Part shown: positions 1-5,472 of the stretch, in pieces
Layout: the number at the start of each line of letters is the position of its first letter
Position numbering within the stretch: position 1 is the stretch's first letter
From: Rhodospirillaceae bacterium
Lineage (GTDB): Bacteria; Pseudomonadota; Alphaproteobacteria; UBA9219
Reading direction: 5' to 3'
Length of the DNA stretch: 6,681 nucleotides
NCBI GenBank assembly: GCA_003504035.1
Contig: DOBW01000054.1
Span: 1-6,681, forward strand
Notes under the pieces: model-generated
What the model was told of the DNA's origin: nothing
Seen by the model: the letters and a program-made list of their open reading frames with translations, nothing else
The model's database searches: none
Program-made: the position numbers and the translations under genes

Positions 1-368
1 ATCTCATCAACCATCAAAAACTGGCAGAAAAGGGGGCCTTGGATAAAACGGAAATTACGGCGACCATAGTCGACTTCTTCTAAAATCTCGGCACCGATCA
101 TGTCTGAAGGCATCAAATCAGGCGTACATTGAATGCGCTTGGTATCTAGTCCCATGACTTTTGAAAAAGCAGAGACAAGCCGCGTTTTAGCCAGCCCCGG
201 AACACCCACCAAAAGCAGATGCCCACCCGCCAAAAGAACCGTCAGCATTTGATCAACAACATCTTCTTGACCAAAAATAACATGGCCTATTTCTTGACGA
301 ACAGAAGACATTTTGGCCGTAGCGGCTTCAAGCGCTATGTGAAAAGAAGGTGAGAGCGTTTCAGACAT
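1..368 (-). CDS. MoxR-family AAA+ ATPase (partial, N-terminal 122 residues)
   Basis: This is the 5' part of a minus-strand gene that runs off the left edge. The visible protein starts MSETLSPSFH and shows the MoxR layout: IFGQEDVVDQML at about residues 31-42, Walker A GVPGLAKT (55-62), the MoxR-typical RIQCTPDLMPSDMIG (78-92), FRFIQGPLF (106-114) and Walker B LMVDE (118-122) at the cut. MoxR ATPases are cytosolic chaperone-like AAA+ proteins that usually act with DUF58/VWA-domain partners on metalloenzymes or envelope proteins. Those partners would lie beyond the left edge, so the client is unknown. The ATG at 366-368 is preceded by an AAGGA ribosome site (complement of 376-380) at 7 nt spacing, and the family's N-terminus fits this start. 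Family call is firm; the specific role is not. Confidence 0.93.
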   Translation of the reverse strand, partial: MSETLSPSFHIALEAATAKMSSVRQEIGHVIFGQEDVVDQMLTVLLAGGHLLLVGVPGLAKTRLVSAFSKVMGLDTKRIQCTPDLMPSDMIGAEILEEVDYGRRNFRFIQGPLFCQFLMVDE

Positions 369-436
369 TAAAAAATCCTTGTTTTTCGTTTCCGGCTGTA
401 TCTGAAGAAGGAAGAAATTAAAAATAAACTAAAAAA

Positions 437-466
437 CAAATGGGATCCCTGCCTTCGCAGGGATGA
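437..466 (+). repeat. Palindromic intergenic repeat, type C, left arm
   Basis: This 30-nt arm is the exact reverse complement of 597-626. It is itself palindromic: ATCCCTGC (445-452), loop CTTC, GCAGGGAT (457-464). Short palindromes with this GGGATCCCTGCCTTCGCAGGGATGAC core are, from memory, common dispersed intergenic repeats in some alphaproteobacterial genomes. Their function is unknown. Confidence 0.85.
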
Positions 467-538
467 CCATGTTTTTTGTGTTTTACTTCTCACCATTCCC
501 GTCACTATAACCAATCCAAAATAAAATGATCCAAAAAA

Positions 539-566
539 TGGAATGCCAGCCTTCACTGACATGACA
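539..566 (+). repeat. Decayed type C palindromic repeat copy
   Basis: This stretch matches 441-468 at 20 of 28 aligned positions in the same orientation. It keeps the CCTTC loop region and a near-palindrome, with ATGCCAG facing CTGACAT across one mismatched pair. It lies between the two intact arms, which suggests an older insertion of the same family. Confidence 0.45.
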
Positions 567-596
567 GGGTTTATGATTGATTTTAACCCTTTATCG

Positions 597-626
597 TCAT
601 CCCTGCGAAGGCAGGGATCCCATTTG
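597..626 (-). repeat. Palindromic intergenic repeat, type C, right arm
   Basis: This is the exact reverse complement of 437-466. It has its own hairpin: ATCCCTGC (599-606), loop GAAG (607-610), GCAGGGAT (611-618). The two arms are separated by 130 bp, so a transcript through the region could form either two small hairpins or one long 30-bp stem. Confidence 0.85.
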
Positions 627-743
627 GTTTCTTTTTTATAATCATTTTATTGTGGACCAGTTATAGATCGATGAAGAGAGGCAACTCAAGCTAGGAAAAA
701 ACAAGATAGACTTCTTTCCAAAAAGAAACAAGAATACACCACC

Positions 744-1964
744 ATGAAACTTGATCCTGACAAACAGAACTGGATAAAAGAGCCTGCCCTTGTTTCCATT
801 ATGAAGACCATTGCGTCTCATGGCGGGGAAGCGCGGTTTGTTGGCGGCGCTGTGCGGGATTCCCTTTTGAGGCGAGCCGTTCAGGATGTTGATCTTGCAG
901 TTAATATGCCTCCTGATGTGGTGTCCGATATTTTAGTGAAAGCTGGATTTAAAATTGTACCCATAGGCATTGAGCACGGCACCATCATGGTCGTTGCGAA
1001 TAAAAAAAGTTTTGAAATAACGAGCTTGCGCCAAGATCATCAAACCGATGGCCGTCACGCTGTTGTATCTTTTACAACAGATTGGCAGCAGGATGCCAAG
1101 CGGCGTGATTTCACCATGAATGCGCTTTATGCCGATGCCTCTGGCGAGATTTATGATTATTTTGATGGGCTGAGTGATATAAAGGCGCGGCATTTGCGCT
1201 TTATTGGCCGCGCCCAAGATCGTATTGACGAAGATCATTTACGTATTTTGCGTTATTTTAGATTTCTTTCCCAGTTTGGCGAGCCTCTTCTTGTAGATCA
1301 GGAAGCTTTGGCAGCGTGTCGAGCAAAAGCAAAGCTTATTCCTACGCTTTCAGCTGAGCGCTTGTGGAAAGAGCTTTCCTGTCTTTTGTTGGGAAGCGCC
1401 GTAGGAACAACTGTGTCTTTAATGCAGGAAAACGGTATATTTGCGTCCTTTTTGCCACAAATCACGGATATAGGACGTTTTGAAGACTTTCTTCTGTTGG
1501 AAAAAAAACACACCACGCCGAACGTCGTAAGGCGTTTAGCCTGTCTTTTGAAAAAGGATCATGCGGCAACGGCGGTTACACTTCGACTTTCACGCAAAGA
1601 AAAAGAGCATCTTATCGGATGCAGTCAAATTCTGCCTGTTTTACGGGATGTTGATACAGCCTCCGTCTTGCGCCAGTATCTGTATGACACGGGCAAAGAG
1701 ATTGTTACTAGTGCGCTTTTAATCCTTATGGCCGAAGGGGATAGAGAAAAAGAAACACTATTCTCCACACTAGATGAATGGGAAAATCCCGTCTTTCCTT
1801 TAAATGGTAAAAATCTCTTGGAATTAGGACTATCTCAAGGACCTGAAATGGGTGCGCTTTTAAAAAGCGTTGAGACATGGTGGCGCGGGCAAGATTTTCG
1901 CCCACTTCATAAAAATTGTTTTGAAAAAGCAAAAAGCCTTGTTAATGCAGACTCACAGGGCTGA
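744..1964 (+). CDS. cca: CCA tRNA nucleotidyltransferase (class II)
   Basis: The 406-residue protein adds or repairs the 3'-terminal CCA of tRNAs from CTP and ATP in the cytosol. The class II nucleotidyltransferase head is clear: FVGGAVRDSLL (32-42), the metal-binding DVDLA (48-52, Asp48 and Asp50), TSLRQD (93-98), RRDFTMNALYAD (120-131), and the neck motif RIDEDHLRILRYFRF (160-174), followed by ERLWKEL (205-211). No C-terminal HD phosphohydrolase domain is visible, and the length fits alphaproteobacterial Cca. The ATG at 744 has no good Shine-Dalgarno site; a second Met at codon 20 is possible, but starting there would leave an unusually short lead before the GG-x-V-R-D motif. Poly(A) polymerase I shares the head fold. 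The overall motif pattern and the length favour Cca, though strict CCA specificity is not proven here. Its 3' end overlaps the convergent DUF1150 gene by 23 bp. Confidence 0.93.
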   Translation: MKLDPDKQNWIKEPALVSIMKTIASHGGEARFVGGAVRDSLLRRAVQDVDLAVNMPPDVVSDILVKAGFKIVPIGIEHGTIMVVANKKSFEITSLRQDHQTDGRHAVVSFTTDWQQDAKRRDFTMNALYADASGEIYDYFDGLSDIKARHLRFIGRAQDRIDEDHLRILRYFRFLSQFGEPLLVDQEALAACRAKAKLIPTLSAERLWKELSCLLLGSAVGTTVSLMQENGIFASFLPQITDIGRFEDFLLLEKKHTTPNVVRRLACLLKKDHAATAVTLRLSRKEKEHLIGCSQILPVLRDVDTASVLRQYLYDTGKEIVTSALLILMAEGDREKETLFSTLDEWENPVFPLNGKNLLELGLSQGPEMGALLKSVETWWRGQDFRPLHKNCFEKAKSLVNADSQG

Positions 1965-2154
1965 AATCATGTTGTGATGCGACAGCAAAAGCTGATTCAC
2001 GCCCCGAAGCAATAGAAATAGGCGTTCCATCTGCTGCATGAATAATGTACATGCATCGCCCATCAAGCATAACAGGCCGCACATAAACCAACGTGTTAAG
2101 CCACATGCGTTCAAAAAGGGTCTTGTTTTTTTTCTTTTCGGATGACATCAACAT
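1942..2154 (-). CDS. DUF1150-family small protein
   Basis: This 70-residue protein has the DUF1150 pattern: YVRPVMLDGRCMYIIHAADGT in its middle, read as YVRPV then MYIIHAADGTPISIA, followed by RESAFAVASQHDFSPVSLH at the C-terminus. DUF1150 proteins are short cytosolic alphaproteobacterial proteins of unknown function. From memory they often sit beside small heat shock protein genes, and no such neighbour is present here. The gene is real rather than a shadow frame because its start has a very strong ribosome site, AGGGAGGA (complement of 2161-2168), about 6 nt before the ATG, and because the family pattern reaches the very last residues. It is convergent with cca, sharing 23 bp, and divergent from the small-membrane-protein pair. 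Confidence 0.82.
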   Translation of the reverse strand: MLMSSEKKKNKTLFERMWLNTLVYVRPVMLDGRCMYIIHAADGTPISIASGRESAFAVASQHDFSPVSLH

Positions 2155-2170
2155 TTTACATCCTCCCTTA

Positions 2171-2198
2171 TTGTAAAAACTATCAGGAAGGTGATAAT
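2171..2198 (+). promoter_or_regulatory. Possible sigma-70-type promoter for the small membrane protein pair
   Basis: TTGTAA (2171-2176) and GATAAT (2193-2198) are separated by 16 bp and lie upstream of the gene starting at 2277. A 7-bp dyad, ATCAGGA (2182-2188) and TCCTGAT (2212-2218), brackets the -10 element and could be an operator or chance. The evidence is sequence resemblance only. Confidence 0.3.
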
Positions 2199-2276
2199 CT
2201 TTTATTAACGATCCTGATTCTTTATACGAGAATTGCTAGGATTGGCATGTTGATTCCAACTTAAAGCGAGGAAGTT

Positions 2277-2570
2277 ATGACGGAAAAAGTTCTCTATTGG
2301 TCAACCCTTGTGGCCGCTGTTTTAAGCTTACTTCTGTTTATTGTTAGCGTTTCGCTAATAAGTGGCAATAACGAGGTTCGAGAAAAAATTGGTAAAAAAC
2401 AAGAGGTCATTAACGTCGCCAAAAACGTCCTTCCTATTAACCGGCAATTATCGCAAGCGCTTTATGAAGCTTCTATCGAGAAGGGTGATCTTAAAATCAG
2501 AGATCTTCTGACATCGCAAGGATTTACGATTCCTGAAAAAACGTCTTCCAAATCCAAAAAGAACAAATAA
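2277..2570 (+). CDS. Small single-pass membrane protein of unknown function
   Basis: I do not recognise this 97-residue protein. It has a short polar N-terminus, one strongly hydrophobic segment at about residues 7-29 and then a soluble part rich in charged residues, ending in a lysine/serine tail (SSKSKKNK). The segment could be an uncleaved signal anchor. The soluble part contains INRQLSQALYEAS (54-66) followed by EKGDLKIRDLLTSQGFTIP (68-86), probably helical. The ATG is preceded by a GAGGAA ribosome site (2269-2273 region) at good spacing. The next gene starts 20 bp downstream and has the same architecture, so the two are probably co-transcribed and may be diverged paralogs or partners at the inner membrane. 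No catalytic motif is visible. Confidence 0.75.
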   Translation: MTEKVLYWSTLVAAVLSLLLFIVSVSLISGNNEVREKIGKKQEVINVAKNVLPINRQLSQALYEASIEKGDLKIRDLLTSQGFTIPEKTSSKSKKNK

Positions 2571-2590
2571 GTAGGAAAGGATAAAAGATT

Positions 2591-2950
2591 ATGGCCCTAA
2601 TAAGCAGCAACAAAATCACATCGACTCAACTTCTTATCCCCATGAGTTTGATGGTTTTCACGATGGTACTTCTTTTTGCATTTCAGATCTCACAAATTAT
2701 GCATGATCGGGATAATTTGAATCAGACATTAGGTCATCTTGATGCCCCTTTGGCAGAAAGTGAAAAGATCAACAAACAGTTTGGTGGTCTTGTCCAAGGT
2801 ACGCAGAAACTTGCACAAGAAGGCAATAAAACGGCAAAAGATTTTGTCGGAAGACTGAAGAAGATTGGCGTCATCGTTGATCGTCCTCAAGGACAAGTTC
2901 CGAGAGTCGATGATGTTCCACCACCACCTCCTTCGCCCGTTAAACCTTAA
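2591..2950 (+). CDS. Small single-pass membrane protein with poly-proline tail, unknown function
   Basis: I do not recognise this 119-residue protein. It has a polar N-terminus, one hydrophobic segment at about 13-35, a helical stretch (residues 36-90) likely to be coiled, and a C-terminal tail with five consecutive prolines, VPPPPPSP (109-116). The stretch INKQFGGLVQG (60-70) and the later AKDFVGRLKKIGVIV (82-96) lines up loosely with INRQL and IRDLLTSQGFTI of the upstream protein, so the two may share ancestry. The ribosome site is AGGAAAGGA, 2573-2581, somewhat distant from the ATG. The poly-proline run predicts dependence on EF-P for its last codons. It ends 16 bp before an intrinsic terminator, closing a two-gene unit. 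Confidence 0.75.
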   Translation: MALISSNKITSTQLLIPMSLMVFTMVLLFAFQISQIMHDRDNLNQTLGHLDAPLAESEKINKQFGGLVQGTQKLAQEGNKTAKDFVGRLKKIGVIVDRPQGQVPRVDDVPPPPPSPVKP

Positions 2951-2965
2951 GACTTATTGAAAAAG

Positions 2966-2994
2966 GCCCCTGCCGCGAGGTGGGGGCTTTTTTT
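2966..2994 (+). terminator. Rho-independent terminator of the small membrane protein operon
   Basis: GCCCCTGCC (2966-2974), a GCGA tetraloop (2975-2978) and GGTGGGGGC (2979-2987) form a 9-bp stem with two G-U pairs. A run of seven T (2988-2994) follows, and an A-run (2960-2964) precedes it. Placement just after the stop at 2948-2950 fits termination of the plus-strand unit. Confidence 0.88.
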
Positions 2995-3008
2995 ATGGCA
3001 AAAGTCCC

Positions 3009-3062
3009 GTCACCGCGAACCGACCGCTTGAGAGGCCCAGAAAGACTTGGGCGATCCAGTCC
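3009..3062 (+). repeat. Palindromic repeat type A, left arm (copy 1)
   Basis: The arm begins GTCACCGCGAA and ends GGGCGATCCAGTCC. These ends are inverted relative to the right arm at 3221-3260, whose reverse complement begins GTCATTGCGAAG and ends GGCAATCCAGTCC. The interior has diverged and contains its own small GCCCA/TGGGC hairpin. Confidence 0.65.
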
Positions 3063-3070
3063 CTTTTCGT

Positions 3071-3126
3071 CGTCATACCGGACAGTCTCGATAGCTTCGC
3101 TATCGAGACGTGATCCGGTATCCATC
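3071..3126 (+). repeat. Palindromic repeat type B with inserted perfect hairpin
   Basis: ATACCGGA (3075-3082) pairs with TCCGGTAT (3114-3121). Between them lies a perfect 11-bp hairpin, GTCTCGATAGC (3085-3095), loop TTC, GCTATCGAGAC (3099-3109). The outer sequence GTCATACCGGAC...GATCCGGTATCCATC is the inverse of the unit at 3169-3197. Confidence 0.75.
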
Positions 3127-3168
3127 TCACTTCCTTTGCAGCAAAGTGCTTAGATTGAAATTTCGTGT

Positions 3169-3197
3169 GATGGATTCCGGACCAAGTCCGGAATGAC
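3169..3197 (-). repeat. Palindromic repeat type B, second unit
   Basis: A perfect 9-bp stem, ATTCCGGAC (3174-3182), loop CAA, GTCCGGAAT (3186-3194), is flanked by GATGG on the left and GAC on the right. Its reverse complement resembles the unit at 3071-3126 without the inserted hairpin, so the two form an inverted pair nested inside the type A arms. Confidence 0.75.
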
Positions 3198-3220
3198 GCT
3201 TTATTGTTGTTGATGTAGCA

Positions 3221-3260
3221 GGACTGGATTGCCACAGCCCCTGCGGGGCTTCGCAATGAC
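3221..3260 (-). repeat. Palindromic repeat type A, right arm (copy 1)
   Basis: This 40-nt unit matches 6587-6626 at 38 of 40 positions. It contains the hairpin AGCCCC (3236-3241), loop TGC, GGGGCT (3245-3250) and ends CGCAATGAC. The flank CGCTTTATTG just to the left (3197-3206) is also shared with the second copy (6569-6578), showing that the mobile or duplicated unit is longer than the arm. Confidence 0.85.
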
Positions 3261-3265
3261 AACTA

Positions 3266-4798
3266 TTATTTACTTACTATCCGTCGCGCCACACGAATAG
3301 GTTGGCAATTTTCGGCTTCAGCACGGCAACATCGTGGCGCCATTTCAGGATCACAAAAAGCGCAAAGCGCATGCGGGTGAGGGAGGATAACTTCATTTTT
3401 TTCGATCACAAAACCATCTTTCCTGAATTGCTTTAAAACACGAGAGAACGTCTCTGGCTTGATGTTCAAATAAGATGCAATTAAGGCTTTTTCAAAAGGC
3501 AATTTAAGAGGCGCTCCCTCAAGGCCTGTTTCCAAATGTAAATTGACCAAGAATCCTCCCACGCGTTGCGTGGCATTACGCAATGTTATTTGTTCAAAAT
3601 GGGCAACAAATTTTTGAAGCCGCGAAGACGTTACAGTAAGCAAATTTCTCGCCAAAGTAGAACTACGCATACTCTGTTCACGCAAAGCCGATAAAGACAG
3701 CGCCAGCACACGAGAGTGCGATATTGTTCGCGCACCAATGGTTGCAACAGAACCCAGCGTTCCCATATCAAGCAAACACTCTTTTTTACCGATTATCTGA
3801 ACGATAACCTCGCTGCCATCTTCTGTAGATTTAAAGCTTTTCGCCAGTCCATCCAGAAAGATAAAGAAACGATCTATCGGTTCACCTTGCGTTAAAAAAG
3901 TAACGTTCCTTTCAATCTCCATAAGGCGGGCGCCTTTAAGCACATTACGAAAAACGTTTTCTGGTATCCCGCGAAAAAGAGGAAGATCAGCAATCGCATG
4001 AATGTGTTTTTCAACATCACTATCGAGCGCATTGGCCATATTTCCAAAACGCTCTGTATCGCTTTCTTCCTGAGCTATTACTTCTAAAGCAAGGACAAGG
4101 GTCTCGTAGAATTTCTCAAGCAACGCATCAAGTGTATGAAACCAAACAAAAGGCGGCGTTTGTGAAATAAGACCTTTGGCATAACCCTCTTTAAGTTTAC
4201 GCAGAAAATCATCCCAAAGCATTTGGGTTTCTGGATCTCCCACTTTTAAATCGCGCATTTTTTCGCGAAGATCTTCGTCTGCCAAATTAAGAAAAAGGCG
4301 TTCCCGTGCTAAATAGGCCAGCGCCAGCATTTTAATGCGCGCCGTATCGACGGAAGAAATCTCACCTTTAGCATAAACGCCAAGTCCGACATCGCGAAGC
4401 TGGCTCATATAACCAAGCGCCGCCAGAAGATGAATGATCGCACTCGTTTGCGAGGGGTTAAGACCATTCCATTCAATAAGCACAGCAAGCACAGCCTGAT
4501 GAATGGGGTGCTCAAGATGAAAGAGATACCATTCGCTTAAAGAGTCATGATCCAGACCTTCCTTAAAAGGTGCTTCGGAACGGAGCGCCAAAGACTGGAG
4601 AATCCGGTTAGGCAAAAGGATGTTCTGAGGCAGGTGTTTTTCCCGTATCTGTGAAAGAATAGCCTCATTTCGGGCAGCTTGAGCTTCAAACGCATCGCGC
4701 TCACTCAGGCCAAGCATCGTGCGACTGAGAAGGGCAAAGCCTTTCTCTCGTTGAACGCCTGCCAAAAGTGAAAAAATTAGAGAAGCTTGTTCGTCCAT
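3266..4798 (-). CDS. DNR-type Crp/Fnr regulator with N-terminal NIT-like sensory domain
   Basis: The protein has 510 residues from the ATG at 4796-4798, about twice the usual Crp/Fnr length. Residues 1 to about 265 are predicted helical. AGVQREKGFALL (13-24) and SQLRDVGLGVYAKGEIS (132-148) resemble the two signature regions of NIT nitrate/nitrite-sensing domains (NasR type). A cNMP-fold domain follows (about 270-375) without the cAMP-binding Glu and Arg-Ser motifs, then a dimerisation helix (LRNATQRV) and a winged helix (434-478) whose recognition helix PETFSRVLKQFRKDG carries the E-T-x-S-R signature (Glu449, Ser452, Arg453) used by FNR/DNR for TTGAT half-sites. The tail has C479, C482, C490, C491 and C498. 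Likely a cytosolic activator of the divergent ubiTUV genes through the box at 4835-4848. An in-frame TTG at 4817-4819 would add 7 residues; neither start has a clear ribosome site. The regulator class is firm; the NIT assignment is inference. Confidence 0.88.
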   Translation of the reverse strand: MDEQASLIFSLLAGVQREKGFALLSRTMLGLSERDAFEAQAARNEAILSQIREKHLPQNILLPNRILQSLALRSEAPFKEGLDHDSLSEWYLFHLEHPIHQAVLAVLIEWNGLNPSQTSAIIHLLAALGYMSQLRDVGLGVYAKGEISSVDTARIKMLALAYLARERLFLNLADEDLREKMRDLKVGDPETQMLWDDFLRKLKEGYAKGLISQTPPFVWFHTLDALLEKFYETLVLALEVIAQEESDTERFGNMANALDSDVEKHIHAIADLPLFRGIPENVFRNVLKGARLMEIERNVTFLTQGEPIDRFFIFLDGLAKSFKSTEDGSEVIVQIIGKKECLLDMGTLGSVATIGARTISHSRVLALSLSALREQSMRSSTLARNLLTVTSSRLQKFVAHFEQITLRNATQRVGGFLVNLHLETGLEGAPLKLPFEKALIASYLNIKPETFSRVLKQFRKDGFVIEKNEVILPHPHALCAFCDPEMAPRCCRAEAENCQPIRVARRIVSK

Positions 4799-4834
4799 AT
4801 TTTGTGATGCCGTATGCAATAAAGGGTCTATTTC

Positions 4835-4848
4835 TTGATGTAGATCAA
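4835..4848. promoter_or_regulatory. Perfect FNR/DNR binding box
   Basis: TTGATGTAGATCAA is an exact match to the FNR-family consensus TTGAT-N4-ATCAA. It sits between the divergent regulator and ubiT, with its centre at 4841.5. Relative to the predicted ubiT start site at 4883 this is -41.5, the class II activator position. It lies 43 bp before the regulator's ATG, so autoregulation is also possible, although no good -10 for the minus strand is seen at the matching distance. Confidence 0.88.
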
Positions 4849-4870
4849 CTATTACTATATCACAAGAGGA

Positions 4871-4883
4871 TAGATTTTTGCTA
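4871..4883 (+). promoter_or_regulatory. Predicted -10 element and start site of the ubiTUV promoter
   Basis: TAGATT (4871-4876) matches the -10 consensus at 4 of 6 positions. With positions -12 to -7 assigned to it, transcription would start near 4883. That puts the FNR box centre at exactly -41.5 and gives a leader of about 26 nt to the ubiT ATG. No -35 hexamer is needed or seen, as expected for an activator-dependent promoter. Confidence 0.6.
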
Positions 4884-4908
4884 TCTTGTTGTTTTTCAGG
4901 GGCATCCT

Positions 4909-5472
4909 ATGGATAAAACGTCTCTTCCTCTTCCTTTGGCGAAGATAATGCTGCACCTTATGCCACGCCCCCTTTTGGCGCGCAGTGTGGCCCTTGTTGT
5001 TCAGCGGATGGAAAGGCAGCATCCCGCTCTCTTCAAGAATGTCGCTCAGCTTGAACCAGCGACACTTCACCTCAAGCCAACGAATATACCTCACCATTTT
5101 GCGCTACGCACCGGAGAGAATCCGGACTTCACACTTCTTGAAAACGAGCGCGAACAAGCCGATGCCTGCATTTCGGGATCCCTTGAATCTTTGATTGATA
5201 TGCTGGAAGGACGCGCGGATGGTGATACTTTGTTTTTTGCGCGTGAGCTTCACATCACAGGAGACACGGCTCTGATCGTAGCGCTGCGCAATACGCTTGA
5301 TCGCGAAGAAATTGATCTTTATCAGGAAATTCTTTCTCTTTGTGGTCCTTTTAGAAAACCGGTGTCAATGGGCTTAGCTGTGACCGATCACGCTTTAGAA
5401 AAAATAAAAGAACACATGGCCACCGCGCATGAAGAGCTTCACCGCAGCCAAAAAAAGGCAGGGGAGAGATGA
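4909..5472 (+). CDS. ubiT: Anaerobic ubiquinone biosynthesis accessory factor UbiT (SCP2 domain)
   Basis: The 187-residue protein belongs to the SCP2-like lipid-binding family that supports O2-independent ubiquinone synthesis, presumably by handling hydrophobic intermediates near the membrane for UbiU-UbiV. Visible hallmarks are the N-terminal LAKIMLHLMPRPLL (11-24) helix, then the SCP2 region from HHFALR (64-69) through ISGSLESLIDMLEG and GDTLFFARELHITGDTALIVALRNTLD to the EEIDL motif. The frame is open back to 4768, but that upstream stretch runs into the divergent regulator and lies before the predicted transcript start. The ATG at 4909 has AGGGG (4898-4902) six nt upstream and starts where the family starts. 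The stop overlaps the ubiU start as ATGA, so translation is probably coupled. Confidence 0.9.
   Translation: MDKTSLPLPLAKIMLHLMPRPLLARSVALVVQRMERQHPALFKNVAQLEPATLHLKPTNIPHHFALRTGENPDFTLLENEREQADACISGSLESLIDMLEGRADGDTLFFARELHITGDTALIVALRNTLDREEIDLYQEILSLCGPFRKPVSMGLAVTDHALEKIKEHMATAHEELHRSQKKAGER

Larger units (their letters stand above)
369..743. other. Intergenic region between divergent moxR-like gene and cca
   Basis: About 375 bp separate the two divergent genes. The stretch holds the inverted repeat arms at 437-466 and 597-626 plus a decayed third copy at 539-566. Around these it is AT-rich. A TATAAT hexamer at 637-642 could be a -10 element for cca, but no convincing -35 lies 16-18 bp upstream, so it is not listed as a promoter. 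The cca start lacks a clear Shine-Dalgarno sequence. I see no RNA gene and no convincing coding frame here. Confidence 0.7.
2995..3265. other. Intergenic region filled by a composite palindromic repeat
   Basis: Between the terminator and the convergent regulator gene there is no credible gene. Almost the whole stretch (3009-3260) is a nested set of palindromic units described separately. The repeat ends 5 bp from the regulator's stop codon. The minus-strand open frame across it is made of repeat sequence. Confidence 0.75.

Noticed and set aside
368..562. Minus-strand 64-codon open frame upstream of the MoxR-like gene
   Set aside because: It is built from the type C repeat and AT-rich spacer, has no family pattern, and occupies the leader of the real gene starting at 368.
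933..1238. Minus-strand 101-codon open frame inside cca
   Set aside because: Lies fully within the conserved Cca head domain, so it is an antisense shadow.
2182..2218. ATCAGGA/TCCTGAT dyad as an operator
   Set aside because: Only 7 bp per arm with a 23-bp spacer in AT-rich DNA; noted with the promoter but not strong enough to stand alone.
3236..3250. Possible intrinsic terminator for the regulator gene
   Set aside because: The hairpin is GC-rich but lacks a following T-run on the minus strand; it is better explained as part of the type A repeat.
3009..3260. Possible CRISPR array
   Set aside because: Units are inverted and nested, not direct repeats with regular unique spacers.
2993..3262. 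Minus-strand 89-codon open frame in the repeat region
   Set aside because: Its start (SLRSPAGAVAIQS) is translated type A repeat; the same peptide recurs in the minus-strand frame at 6317-6643, which is also repeat plus the antisense of ubiU.
4768..4908. Longer ubiT starting at 4768
   Set aside because: The extra 47 codons overlap the regulator gene and the FNR box, precede the predicted transcript start and do not resemble UbiT; the ATG at 4909 has its own AGGGG site.
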